Shown: piece by piece, positions 1 through 8,716 of the stretch
Numbering within the stretch: the first letter of the stretch is position 1
How the letters are laid out: each line of letters begins with the position of its first letter
Assembly: GCA_036518955.1 (NCBI GenBank)
Contig: DATDMG010000478.1
Coordinates: 1-25,934, forward strand
DNA: 25,934 bases
Direction: 5' to 3'
Source: DATDMG01 sp036518955
Lineage (GTDB): Bacteria > Actinomycetota > Actinomycetes > Actinomycetales > Kineosporiaceae
Notes under the pieces: model-generated
Seen by the model: only the letters and a program-made list of their open reading frames with translations
What the model was told of the DNA's origin: nothing
Databases searched by the model: none
Position numbers and translations under genes: made by a program

Positions 1-1
1 C

Positions 2-433
2 AACCTGCTCGCCCGGCCGCTCGCCGGCTCCGGGCTGCCCGAGCTGATCGGTTTCGAGAACCACGGCGGCGCGACCGTGCTCGGGCCGGACGCCCGGCCG
101 CTCGGCCACGTCGCGATCGGCGTGGGCAACGGCGACGGGCGGGCCACCGAGGGGGCGATCCAGGGTGCCGTGTACGGCACCTACCTGCACGGGCCTGCGC
201 TCGCCCTCAACCCGGCGCTCGCCGACCGGCTCCTGGCGACCGCAGTGGGCGAGCTGGCCCCGCTCGACGACACGCTGGTCGAGCGATTGCGCCACCATCG
301 ATTGCACGAGGTGTTGCCGGCCGCCGTCCGGACGAGCCGCTGGCAGCGGCTGCGGGCCCGGGCCCGGGGCCGCGCCCCGGTCGGGCCGAGCGGTGCGACC
401 GCGACTCTGAGTGACCAGCCCGCTGTTCGTTGA
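2..433 (+). CDS. gatD: Lipid II isoglutaminyl synthase, glutaminase subunit GatD (3' part)
   Basis: The frame is open from the window edge, so the N-terminal half with the nucleophilic Cys is missing. The visible part begins NLLARPLAGSGLPELIGFENH and continues to the motif YGTYLHGP, which holds the catalytic His of CobB/CobQ-type class I glutamine amidotransferases; GFENHGG and the LHGP block are typical of GatD. In the known family, GatD releases ammonia from glutamine and passes it to the Mur-ligase-like partner MurT, which amidates the D-glutamate of lipid II at the cytoplasmic face of the membrane. MurT would be expected immediately upstream, outside the window. The last 40 residues are Arg/Ala-rich and look like a low-conservation tail. 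A CobQ-like cobyric acid synthase is the alternative, but the short C-terminus and the TYLHGP context favour GatD. Confidence 0.85.
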   Translation, partial: NLLARPLAGSGLPELIGFENHGGATVLGPDARPLGHVAIGVGNGDGRATEGAIQGAVYGTYLHGPALALNPALADRLLATAVGELAPLDDTLVERLRHHRLHEVLPAAVRTSRWQRLRARARGRAPVGPSGATATLSDQPAVR

Positions 434-452
434 GCGGGTGGCGTCGGCGCGC

Positions 453-2189
453 TCAACCGCGGGTCGCGGAGTGCTTGTCGGCGTAGGAGCGGACGGCGGC
501 CGCGTCCAGCGGTACCTGGACCCCGACGTCCCCGAGCACCAGCCGGGTCGCCTCGGCCCCGGCCCCGTGGATCGCCGTCACGACCGCCTCGGCGAGTTCT
601 GCCGGCGCCTCGACCAGTACCTCGTCGTGCTGGAAGAACACCAACCGGGCGGGGTCCGGCCCGCAGCCGCCGGGCAGTGCGTGCAATCGGGTGCGCAGGT
701 CCGCCAGCAGTACGGACGCCCAGTCCGCGGCCGACGCCTGGACCACGAAGTTGCGGGTGAACCGCCCGTAGGCGCGGGCCCGGGCGGCAGCGCGATCCGG
801 CGGCAGCCCGTCGAGCCAGCCGTGGCCCGCCGGCGGCGAGACCCGCCCCAGCACGGACCGCACGGACCCGCCGGCCTCCCCTGCGCGGGCGGCGGTCTGG
901 AGCAGGTCCAGGGCGGTGGGGAACCGGCGGCGCAGCGCGGTCAGGGCCACCGACCCGGCGCCCCCGCCGTACATCGCCGACAGCATGCCGAGCTTCGCCT
1001 CCGCGCGCGCCTGCGGCCTGCCCAGCGCCTGCGCCGCCAACGCGGCGTACAGGTCGCCCTGCTGCGTCGCGGCGATCAGGTGGCGGTCCCCGGACATCGC
1101 CGCCAGGACGCGCGGCTCGAGTTGCCCGGCGTCCGCGACGACCAGCACCCGGCCGGGTTCCGCGACGACGGCGGCGCGCACGGCCCGCGGGATCTGCAGA
1201 GCGCCGCCGCCCCGGCTGGCCCAGCGGCCGGTGACGACGCCCCCGGGCACGTACTCGGGCCGGAAGCGTCCGTCGCGCACCCACTGCTCCCGCCAGGCCC
1301 AGCCGTTCGCGGCGTGCAGCCGGGCCAGCTCACGGTACTTCAGCAGCGGCTCCACGACCGGGTGGTCGATGCCCCGCAGCTCGTGCCGGCGGGTGCTGCG
1401 CACCGGGACGCCGTTGCGCCGCAGCGCCGCGAGCAGGTCCGGCTGGGAGTCCGGGTTGAGCCGGGGACGACCGAGGATCGCGCCGATCTCCTCCGCGAGC
1501 GCCTGCATCCGGGGCGGCCGGCCGCCGTGCACCGGGCGCGGGCCGAGCGCCGCCTCGAGCAGCTGGTCGTGCAGGTCGGCCCGCCAGGGCAGGCCGGCCT
1601 CGGTCATCTCCACGGCGGCCAGCGCGGCCGCCGACTCCGCCGCCACGAGCAGGCCGAAGCCCGGGCTGGTGGCGCGGGCGGTGGTGATCCGGGCTTGCTG
1701 GTCGGCGTGGACGGCGACGACCACCTCCAGCGGATCGACTCCGGCCGGTAGCCCGCCCGCTGGCGCGTCGGGCTCGAACAGGGCCGGCTGCGCCCCCTCT
1801 CCCCAGCCGCCGGACCCGGCGACCCGGATGCCGGGTCCGACGACCCCGCCGTCGGACTCCGCGGGCCCGGACCGGCGCCCCTCCGGCGGGCCGTGACCCA
1901 TGTCGCCGCGCAGCCGGGCCCAGGCGGCCGCAGGCGACCGCTCGGCACCCCAGCGCCCCTCATGCCCCAGGATCAGTCCTTCGGCCAGCGTGAGGTCATG
2001 ACAGCGACCCACCCGCAAGCCCTGCGCGCGAAGCGGCGGGTAGCACGCCGCCGTGCCCGCCCAGACGACGCGGTCGGTGCTGGCCGCTGCCGCAGGAAAG
2101 GCTCCGGGCGCAGGCACCGGTCCGGACGGCGTGCCCGCTTCATCGACGGGCCGCGAGCGCCAGCGGCCCTCGTCCGCCGTCACGCACAT
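453..2189 (-). CDS. Bifunctional 3'-5' exonuclease/DNA polymerase (family A, PolA-like)
   Basis: The protein is about 578 aa, much shorter than PolI because the 5' nuclease is absent. The C-terminal half carries recognisable family-A polymerase motifs: motif A (DAGQLEPRVLA, Asp near residue 353), motif B (RAEAKLGMLSAMYGG, near 393-407) and motif C (QHDEVLVE, near 521). The catalytic Asp, Lys, Tyr and HDE residues are therefore present. Motif B lacks the usual Asn-Phe-Gly; Met-Leu-Ser stands in its place. The N-terminal half corresponds to the degenerate exonuclease-like domain of this actinobacterial family; I cannot see a full DEDD set. The frame is open up to 2249, but that ATG lies inside the MFS operator. 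An AGGA lies 7 nt before a GTG at 2195 and 13 nt before the ATG at 2189, so the start is one of these two. The role is presumably in DNA repair, by inference. It is divergent from the MFS gene. Confidence 0.85.
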   Translation of the reverse strand: MCVTADEGRWRSRPVDEAGTPSGPVPAPGAFPAAAASTDRVVWAGTAACYPPLRAQGLRVGRCHDLTLAEGLILGHEGRWGAERSPAAAWARLRGDMGHGPPEGRRSGPAESDGGVVGPGIRVAGSGGWGEGAQPALFEPDAPAGGLPAGVDPLEVVVAVHADQQARITTARATSPGFGLLVAAESAAALAAVEMTEAGLPWRADLHDQLLEAALGPRPVHGGRPPRMQALAEEIGAILGRPRLNPDSQPDLLAALRRNGVPVRSTRRHELRGIDHPVVEPLLKYRELARLHAANGWAWREQWVRDGRFRPEYVPGGVVTGRWASRGGGALQIPRAVRAAVVAEPGRVLVVADAGQLEPRVLAAMSGDRHLIAATQQGDLYAALAAQALGRPQARAEAKLGMLSAMYGGGAGSVALTALRRRFPTALDLLQTAARAGEAGGSVRSVLGRVSPPAGHGWLDGLPPDRAAARARAYGRFTRNFVVQASAADWASVLLADLRTRLHALPGGCGPDPARLVFFQHDEVLVEAPAELAEAVVTAIHGAGAEATRLVLGDVGVQVPLDAAAVRSYADKHSATRG

Positions 2190-2237
2190 CCGCACGCACG
2201 CATCCTGCCGCAGGAGTCCGACCCGAGCCGTCATTAG

Positions 2238-2266
2238 TTCGCATACCACAAATAGTTGTGTATCCT
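2238..2266 (+). promoter_or_regulatory. Promoter of the MFS gene with internal MarR-type operator
   Basis: TTCGCA at 2238-2243 and TATCCT at 2261-2266 are separated by 17 bp and match -35/-10 elements moderately. The spacer contains the inverted repeat CACAA-N4-TTGTG (2247-2260) flanked by ATA and TAT, an AT-rich island in GC-rich DNA. Its size suits a MarR dimer, and the second gene of the transcript is a MarR-type regulator, so binding there would block RNA polymerase. Promoter and operator are inferred from sequence only. Confidence 0.6.
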
Positions 2267-2319
2267 CGTGCTGACCCCGACGCCGTCATCGGCTCACCGC
2301 GTCACCCGAGGGAGGCCCA

Positions 2320-4059
2320 GTGACGGATCTGGCGAGCGCGGGCGGCCCGGACGTCGAGCGGGCAGGGTTGGCCGGCGGCCCGGGCCGGCGCCGCTGGGAC
2401 CGGGACCACCCGCACTACCGCTGGGTGGTCCTGAGCAACACCACGCTGGGCATGCTGATGGCGACCCTGAACTCGTCCATCCTGCTGATCTCCCTGCCTT
2501 CGATCTTCCGGGGTATCGGGCTGAACCCGCTCGCCCCTGAGAACATCGGGTACCTGCTCTGGATGATCATGGGCTTCCTGCTGGTGTCCGCGGTGCTCGT
2601 GGTGACGCTCGGGCGGCTGGGTGACAGTCTCGGCCGGGTCCGGATGTACAACCTGGGCTTCGCGGTCTTCGGTGCGTCGTCGGTGGCGCTCGCGCTGACC
2701 CCGGGGCGCGGCGCGTTCCCCGCGCTGTGGATCATCGGCTGGCGCGTCGTCCAGGCGGTCGGCGGGTCGATGCTCTTCGCCAACTCCACGGCGATCATCA
2801 CCGATGCCTTCCCACCGGAACGCCGCGGAACGGCCCTGGGAGTCAATCAGATGGCGGCGATCGCCGGATCGTTCCTCGGGTTGGTCGTCGGCGGGGTGCT
2901 GTCCGAGGTGTCCTGGCGGGGGGTGTTCTGGGTGAGCGTGCCGGTAGGCGTGATCGGCACGTTCTGGAGCTACCACTCGCTGGACGAGGTGGGTGAGCGG
3001 CGGCCCTCCCGGGTCGACTGGGCGGGCAACGCCACGTTCGCGGTGGGGTTGTCGGCGCTGCTCGCGGGGATCACCTACGGCATCCAGCCCTATGGTGGCC
3101 ACGCCACCGGCTGGACGAACCCGTGGGTGTGCGCCGGCCTCATCGGCGGCGTCGCGCTGCTGATCGCCTTCTACCTGATCGAACAGCGGGTGCCGGACCC
3201 GATGTTCCGGGTGGCGCTGTTCCGGGACCGGGCCTTCGCGTTCGGAAACCTGGCCGGCCTGCTCGCCTCGATGGGGCGTGGCGGGCTGCAGTTCATGTTG
3301 ATCATTTGGCTGCAGGGCATCTGGCTGCCGCTGCACGGGTACTCCTACGAGTCCACCCCGCTCTGGGCCGGTATCTACCTGCTCCCGCTCACGGTCGGGT
3401 TCATCGTGTCGGGGCCGGTCTTCGGGGCGCTCTCGGACCGCTTCGGCTCGCGGTTCTTCGCCACCGGTGGCCTGCTGCTCGTGGCTGCCACATTCGTCGG
3501 CCTGCTGCTGCTGCCGGTCGACTTCTCGTACTGGCCCTTCGCCGTCCTCACCTTCCTGAACGGTGTGGGCTCCGGGATGTTCGCCTCCCCGAACGCGACG
3601 GCGATCATGAACGCGGTGCCGGCGACGGAACGCGGCGCGGCCGCCGGGGTGCGGGCGACCTGCTTCAACGCGGGGTCGTCACTGTCCATCGGCGTGTTCT
3701 TCTCACTGATGATCATCGGCTTGGCCTCCCGGCTGCCCAGCACGCTCGCCCAGGGGTTGCAGGCCCACGCCGTCCCGGCGGCGGTGGCGTCCCGGATCGC
3801 CGGGCTACCACCCGTCGGTAGCCTGTTCGCCGCCTTCCTCGGGTACAACCCGATCGAGTCGCTGCTGGAGCCGACCGGCGTCCTGGGGTCGCTCCCCCGG
3901 GCGGACGCCGGCGCGCTCACCGGCACGTCGTTCTTCCCCACCTTGATCTCCGGTCCGTTCCACGACGGTCTGGTCGTGGTGTTCGGGGCGGCCACGGTCA
4001 TGATGGTGGTCGCGGCACTCGCCTCGTTCCTCACCGGCCCCTCCGCGGGTCGGCACTGA
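2320..4059 (+). CDS. MFS transporter, DHA2/EmrB-QacA-like drug exporter
   Basis: The 579-residue protein is almost entirely hydrophobic helices after a 35-residue charged N-terminus. The MFS signature motif A is clear at about residues 95-110 (GRLGDSLGRVRMYNLG), with a related loop motif in the second half (GALSDRFGSRFFATGG). Length and the number of hydrophobic segments suit the 14-helix DHA2 class of proton-driven multidrug exporters in the cytoplasmic membrane. A long hydrophilic stretch near residues 465-535 (LPSTLAQGL to TSFFPTLIS) precedes the last helix, as in EmrB-like proteins. GTG at 2320 is chosen because GAGGGAGG (2308-2315) ends 4 nt before it. The gene is followed after 17 bp by a MarR regulator in the same direction, the usual arrangement for an inducible exporter operon. 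The substrate cannot be told. Confidence 0.88.
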   Translation: MTDLASAGGPDVERAGLAGGPGRRRWDRDHPHYRWVVLSNTTLGMLMATLNSSILLISLPSIFRGIGLNPLAPENIGYLLWMIMGFLLVSAVLVVTLGRLGDSLGRVRMYNLGFAVFGASSVALALTPGRGAFPALWIIGWRVVQAVGGSMLFANSTAIITDAFPPERRGTALGVNQMAAIAGSFLGLVVGGVLSEVSWRGVFWVSVPVGVIGTFWSYHSLDEVGERRPSRVDWAGNATFAVGLSALLAGITYGIQPYGGHATGWTNPWVCAGLIGGVALLIAFYLIEQRVPDPMFRVALFRDRAFAFGNLAGLLASMGRGGLQFMLIIWLQGIWLPLHGYSYESTPLWAGIYLLPLTVGFIVSGPVFGALSDRFGSRFFATGGLLLVAATFVGLLLLPVDFSYWPFAVLTFLNGVGSGMFASPNATAIMNAVPATERGAAAGVRATCFNAGSSLSIGVFFSLMIIGLASRLPSTLAQGLQAHAVPAAVASRIAGLPPVGSLFAAFLGYNPIESLLEPTGVLGSLPRADAGALTGTSFFPTLISGPFHDGLVVVFGAATVMMVVAALASFLTGPSAGRH

Positions 4060-4076
4060 TCGGGGATGGTTGGGGG

Positions 4077-4526
4077 ATGACCGAGACACCATCCGGTGGG
4101 GTCCCGGACGACGAGCTGACCGTCGCCGCGGTCCGGCTGGCATCGATCGTCGGCAATCTCGTCCGCGTCCTGCGGCGGCAGGCTCCGACCGAGGTCGGCC
4201 CCGGGTCGTTGGCCGCCCTGGCCACGCTGAGCCGGTGCGGGCCGATGCGGTTGGGTGATCTGGCCGCGAGGGAGGGCGTCGCACCGCCCACCCTCACCCG
4301 CATGGTCGCTGCCATGGAGGAGGCGGGGCTGGTCACCCGGTGCCCCGACGAGCGTGACCGACGCGCCGTCCTGGTGTCCGCCACCGCGCCCGGCGCGAGG
4401 GTCGTGACCGACAGCGCACGGGCGCGGGCCGCCGTCCTGCGCTCCCGGCTCGTGCGGCTCCCGCCCGAGCGGCAGGCGGCCCTGTGGGCCGCGCTACCGG
4501 CCCTGGAGGCCCTGCTCGACGACTAG
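4077..4526 (+). CDS. MarR family transcriptional regulator
   Basis: The 149-residue protein has a winged helix-turn-helix at about residues 59-107: LGDLAAREGVAPPTLTRMV (recognition helix region), MEEAGLVTRCPDERDRR (the Asp-x-Arg-Asp-Arg wing typical of MarR) and VLVSATAPG. Length and helix layout are normal for the family, which act as dimers and usually repress their own operon until a small aromatic or drug-like ligand binds. It is transcribed 17 bp after the MFS exporter, with a G-rich stretch before ATG 4077, so it is most likely co-transcribed. The likely target is the inverted repeat CACAA-N4-TTGTG inside the promoter of that operon. Confidence 0.88.
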   Translation: MTETPSGGVPDDELTVAAVRLASIVGNLVRVLRRQAPTEVGPGSLAALATLSRCGPMRLGDLAAREGVAPPTLTRMVAAMEEAGLVTRCPDERDRRAVLVSATAPGARVVTDSARARAAVLRSRLVRLPPERQAALWAALPALEALLDD

Positions 4527-4570
4527 GGCGCGGCCCGCGGTGCGGTGCCTCGGCAGCTGGGACCGGGGTG

Positions 4571-4597
4571 CACCGGCAGGCCGTCGACGGCCGAGGT
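4571..4597 (+). terminator. Possible hairpin after the marR gene
   Basis: A perfect 14-bp palindrome GGCCGTCGACGGCC (4579-4592) is enclosed by CACC (4571-4574) and GGTG. It lies 45 bp after the regulator's stop codon. There is no U tract, as is usual in actinomycetes. It could end the MFS-marR transcript or be chance in GC-rich DNA. The rest of the 4527-4660 interval shows nothing recognisable. Confidence 0.35.
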
Positions 4598-4660
4598 GCG
4601 GACGCCGACCGCTGACCCGGGCGCCCCCGCTGCTCGAACGGCCCATCACGCCTGCTGCGG

Positions 4661-4687
4661 TTTGCACTCGGAAGGGTCGAGTGCTAA
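4661..4687 (+). promoter_or_regulatory. CIRCE operator 1 (HrcA site) of groEL
   Basis: TTTGCACTC, nine spacer bases, then GAGTGCTAA. This matches the CIRCE consensus TTAGCACTC-N9-GAGTGCTAA at 17 of 18 positions. It lies 193 bp before groEL. HrcA is the known repressor of CIRCE-bearing chaperonin genes, released by heat. TTGCAC inside the left arm could also be part of the -35 element. Confidence 0.95.
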
Positions 4688-4695
4688 TCATGTCA

Positions 4696-4722
4696 CTAGC
4701 ACTCTCCTGCCGAGAGTGACAG
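4696..4722 (+). promoter_or_regulatory. CIRCE operator 2 (degenerate) of groEL
   Basis: CTAGCACTC, nine spacer bases, then GAGTGACAG. The left arm is nearly consensus and the right arm keeps GAGTG only. It begins 8 bp after the first CIRCE, so the two centres are 35 bp apart. Two CIRCE copies before groEL genes are known in actinobacteria; cooperative HrcA binding is an inference. Confidence 0.85.
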
Positions 4723-4879
4723 GAAGAGTGGCAGCAGACGTATGGGGACCACGGTCCCCGGGCCGGTCTGGTGAGGGTCGGTCGCTGGCGGGACAGGACC
4801 GCTGGGGGCCGGTCCGTCCGTCGCGGGCGCCGTCCGGTCCGTCAAACCCACCCGGTACCGCGGAGGGATCAACCACACG
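4723..4879 (+). other. Long structured groEL leader
   Basis: About 157 bp separate the second CIRCE from the groEL start. The stretch contains the hairpin GGGGAC-CACG-GTCCCC (4744-4759) and two copies of CCGGTCCGTC (4809-4818 and 4834-4843). A GGAGGG (4862-4867) lies 12 nt before the ATG, a rather long spacing. No ORF with a plausible start fits in it. The role of the leader is unknown. Confidence 0.45.
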
Positions 4880-6508
<1,629 letters not shown>

Positions 6509-6547
6509 TCCAGGCCCACCTGCAGCACCGGCACCACAGCACTACCC

Positions 6548-6582
6548 GAGGCGGCCCTCCCCGACGTGGGGAGGGCCGCCTC
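6548..6582 (+). terminator. Strong hairpin terminator after groEL
   Basis: GAGGCGGCCCTCCCC (6548-6562), loop GACGT, then GGGGAGGGCCGCCTC (6568-6582): a perfect 15-bp stem 39 bp after the groEL stop. No U run follows. The symmetric stem would also act for the gene arriving on the other strand, which ends at 6628, so it is probably a shared bidirectional terminator. Confidence 0.88.
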
Positions 6583-6627
6583 CGCCGTTGCCGGTCCGCT
6601 CTGCCCTGCGCCCTGCACCTCGGATGA

Positions 6628-7923
6628 TCAGCCGGCGCGACGGGAGCCGTGGGCTTCCCGGAGCTCGTCGATCGTGTCCGCGACGATGCCGGCCGCCCTG
6701 CGCATCTGGGCCGGCGCATGGGTGGCCATCGCCTGCAGCCGCAACCGGGCCGACCCGATGGCCACCGCGGGGAACTCGGCGAGGTTCGCCAGGACGCCCC
6801 GCCGCGCCACCTCGCCGGCGACCGCCCGGGCCACCGCCTCGGAGCCCACCAGCACCGGGTTCACCGCGGACGCGATGCCGCTGCAGGGGTGGCCGCGCGC
6901 GGCCAGTTCCGCCCGGAGCGTGACCGATACCTCGTGCAGCGACGCGCGCAGCCGCTCGCCCTCGGCCGAGCGGACCACCCGCAGCGCTTCCCGGACGACG
7001 GCGACCTGCACCGGGGACAGCGCGTTCGAGAAGGTGAACGACCCGCCCAGGCACGTCATCGTGATCTTGGCTTCGGCCGAGTTCGTGGCCACGAAGCCGC
7101 CGTTGGAGGCCAACGTCTTGGAGAACGCGCCCATCACCAGGTCGGCCTGGCCGAGCAGGCCCTGCGCCCCCAGCTGGCCGGTGCCACCCGGCCCGGTCGC
7201 GCCGAGGTCGTGGGCCTGGTCGACCAGCAGGCTCGCGCCGTACTCGTGGGCCAGTTCGAGGAACGCCCGGAGACGCGGCACGTCGGCGTCCATCGAGTAG
7301 AGGCCCTCGGCGACGACCAGGATGCCGGCGTCCGCGTCCTTCGCCCGGACCGCCACCAGCTGGGCCTTCAGGGCGTCGGCGTCCAGGTGCGGGTGCCGCC
7401 GAACGTTCGGCGTGGCAGCTGCCGCGCCCTGGTGCAGGCACGCATGGGCGTGCTCGTCCAGGATCACGTAGTCGTAGGGCCGGACCAGGCCGACCACGGC
7501 GCCAAAGCCGGCGGCCCACCCCGTCGGAAAGAGCAGCACGTGCTCGGCCTGGACGAGCTCGCCCAGTTCGGCCTCGAGCTGGCGGGAAGCCGGGGAGCCG
7601 CCGGAGAGCACCCCCGAGCCGGCGCTGTGGACGCCGTACGCCCGGGCCGCCTCGACCGCGGCCTCGACGATCCGCGGCGCCGTGGCGAGCCCGAGGTAGT
7701 CCTGGGAGGCGAGGTTGACACCCTCGGTGACGGCGCCACGCAGGTCCTCCAGCCGGGCGACGGCCGTCGGCGCCGAATGCATGGCCCTGTTGTACGGCCA
7801 CAGATCGTGCTGGACGCGCTGGTCGACCCACTCGCGCAGCGGGGCACTGCGGCCGAGCAGGTCGGTGCCGCGCAGGCGGGCGAAATGGGCGACGCTCCCG
7901 CGGTCGGGCGCGATTCGGGGCAT
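6628..7923 (-). CDS. Alpha-oxoamine synthase-like PLP enzyme (aminotransferase class I/II fold)
   Basis: The 431-residue protein has the fold-type I PLP core of the KBL/BioF/serine palmitoyltransferase group. Visible motifs are the N-terminal NLASQDYLGLA, GVHSAGSGVLSGG, the His-containing DEHAHACLHQG (His160, expected to stack on the cofactor ring), VDQAHDLGATG (Asp235 and His238, cofactor contacts) and the Schiff-base motif GAFSKTLASNGG (Lys269). Family members condense an amino acid with an acyl-CoA or acyl-ACP, releasing CO2. Most have VDEAH where this has VDQAH. The open frame begins with a TTG at 7941, but GAGGAG lies 7 nt before ATG 7923, which decides the start. No biotin, threonine-degradation or sphingolipid genes are adjacent, so the substrate is unknown. 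It converges on groEL. Confidence 0.85.
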   Translation of the reverse strand: MPRIAPDRGSVAHFARLRGTDLLGRSAPLREWVDQRVQHDLWPYNRAMHSAPTAVARLEDLRGAVTEGVNLASQDYLGLATAPRIVEAAVEAARAYGVHSAGSGVLSGGSPASRQLEAELGELVQAEHVLLFPTGWAAGFGAVVGLVRPYDYVILDEHAHACLHQGAAAATPNVRRHPHLDADALKAQLVAVRAKDADAGILVVAEGLYSMDADVPRLRAFLELAHEYGASLLVDQAHDLGATGPGGTGQLGAQGLLGQADLVMGAFSKTLASNGGFVATNSAEAKITMTCLGGSFTFSNALSPVQVAVVREALRVVRSAEGERLRASLHEVSVTLRAELAARGHPCSGIASAVNPVLVGSEAVARAVAGEVARRGVLANLAEFPAVAIGSARLRLQAMATHAPAQMRRAAGIVADTIDELREAHGSRRAG

Positions 7924-8183
7924 GGTGCGGCTCCTCGCCAAGCTCCAGGATCGAGTCGGTCACGGGCCGCAGGTTCCCTGGACGGCGGTGTTCAGGCCGG
8001 CGCCGCGGCCGACAACCCTCGACCTCATCCAACTGTCGCTCGGAGCGTATGACTGCCCGCGATCGCGCTGCAGCACGACTGCCCAGGGTCACCCGGACGG
8101 GCCCACAATTGGGGCGTATCGGCCGAATCAGATGGCTAGGAGCGTCCGACCGCTACAGCGTGTGACGCCCTGGTCAGGTAGGA
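7924..8183. other. Intergenic, no gene recognised
   Basis: The 260 bp upstream of the PLP enzyme hold no convincing ORF. On the minus strand TACGCT (about 8043-8048) could be a -10 element for that gene. ACTGCCC occurs twice in the same orientation (8052-8058 and 8078-8084), 26 bp apart, overlapping the would-be promoter; this may be chance. Confidence 0.3.
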
Positions 8184-8441
8184 TCAGTGCTGTCGGGCGT
8201 CGCCGGAGCGGAAGACGAGCCCGCACGCCCGGGTTGCGAGCCACACCACGGCTGCGCCCACGACCAGGGTCAGCAGTGGGTGCACCGTCCAGCAGATGCT
8301 CATCGCGGCCCCGACTCCGATGAGGAGGGCGCACCCGGCGAGGGCCGCCAGGGCTGTCACGGCAGCCTGCCGCATGCCCTGCGCCAGCCCGCCCCGGGCT
8401 TCCGCTGGCGTGGTGTCGACCGCCCTCTCGCGTGTCTGCAT
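8184..8441 (-). CDS. Small two-helix membrane protein, unknown function
   Basis: The 85-residue protein has a charged N-terminus (MQTRERAVDTTPAEARGG), then two hydrophobic segments at about residues 27-49 and 53-73, joined by a short turn with Trp-Thr-Val-His-Pro, and a basic/polar tail (RSGDARQH). It is therefore probably a small inner-membrane hairpin protein. AGGAAGG lies 6 nt before ATG 8441, a good ribosome site, which supports it as a real gene. It stands alone between the PLP enzyme and the large glucosidase, with 260 bp downstream. I do not recognise a family. Confidence 0.6.
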   Translation of the reverse strand: MQTRERAVDTTPAEARGGLAQGMRQAAVTALAALAGCALLIGVGAAMSICWTVHPLLTLVVGAAVVWLATRACGLVFRSGDARQH

Positions 8442-8544
8442 CGGAATCCTTCCTGAGGCGTCCCCGAACGCCGACGACCAGACACGTTACCGCCTCCCCG
8501 GTCAGTGGCCGGGCAACTCCGCCGAGCCGCCGATGAACCCTTGA

Positions 8545-8572
8545 GCCCTGGAGCTGAAGCCCTGGGGCTGAA
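8545..8572 (+). repeat. 14-bp tandem repeat, two copies
   Basis: GCCCTGGAGCTGAA is followed directly by GCCCTGGGGCTGAA, one base different, in the gap between the small membrane protein and the glucosidase. A further partial copy (GCC) follows. It may be a regulatory site or simple slippage. Confidence 0.4.
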
Positions 8573-8716
8573 GCCTTCACGGGGAAGAGACTGTCGGCGG
8601 TGCTCCAGATACCCGGCGGGGTGCGGTGGCCGGCTCCGGACACGCGCTTCGTGACCGGTCGCCGGTTGACCCGCTCGGGTCTGTCCGCGGACCCCGGTGC
8701 GGGTGACCATGCTTCC

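Noticed and set aside
2190..2249. ATG at 2249 as start of the polymerase-like gene
   Set aside because: It lies inside the MFS promoter/operator and has no ribosome site; starts at 2195 or 2189 are better placed.
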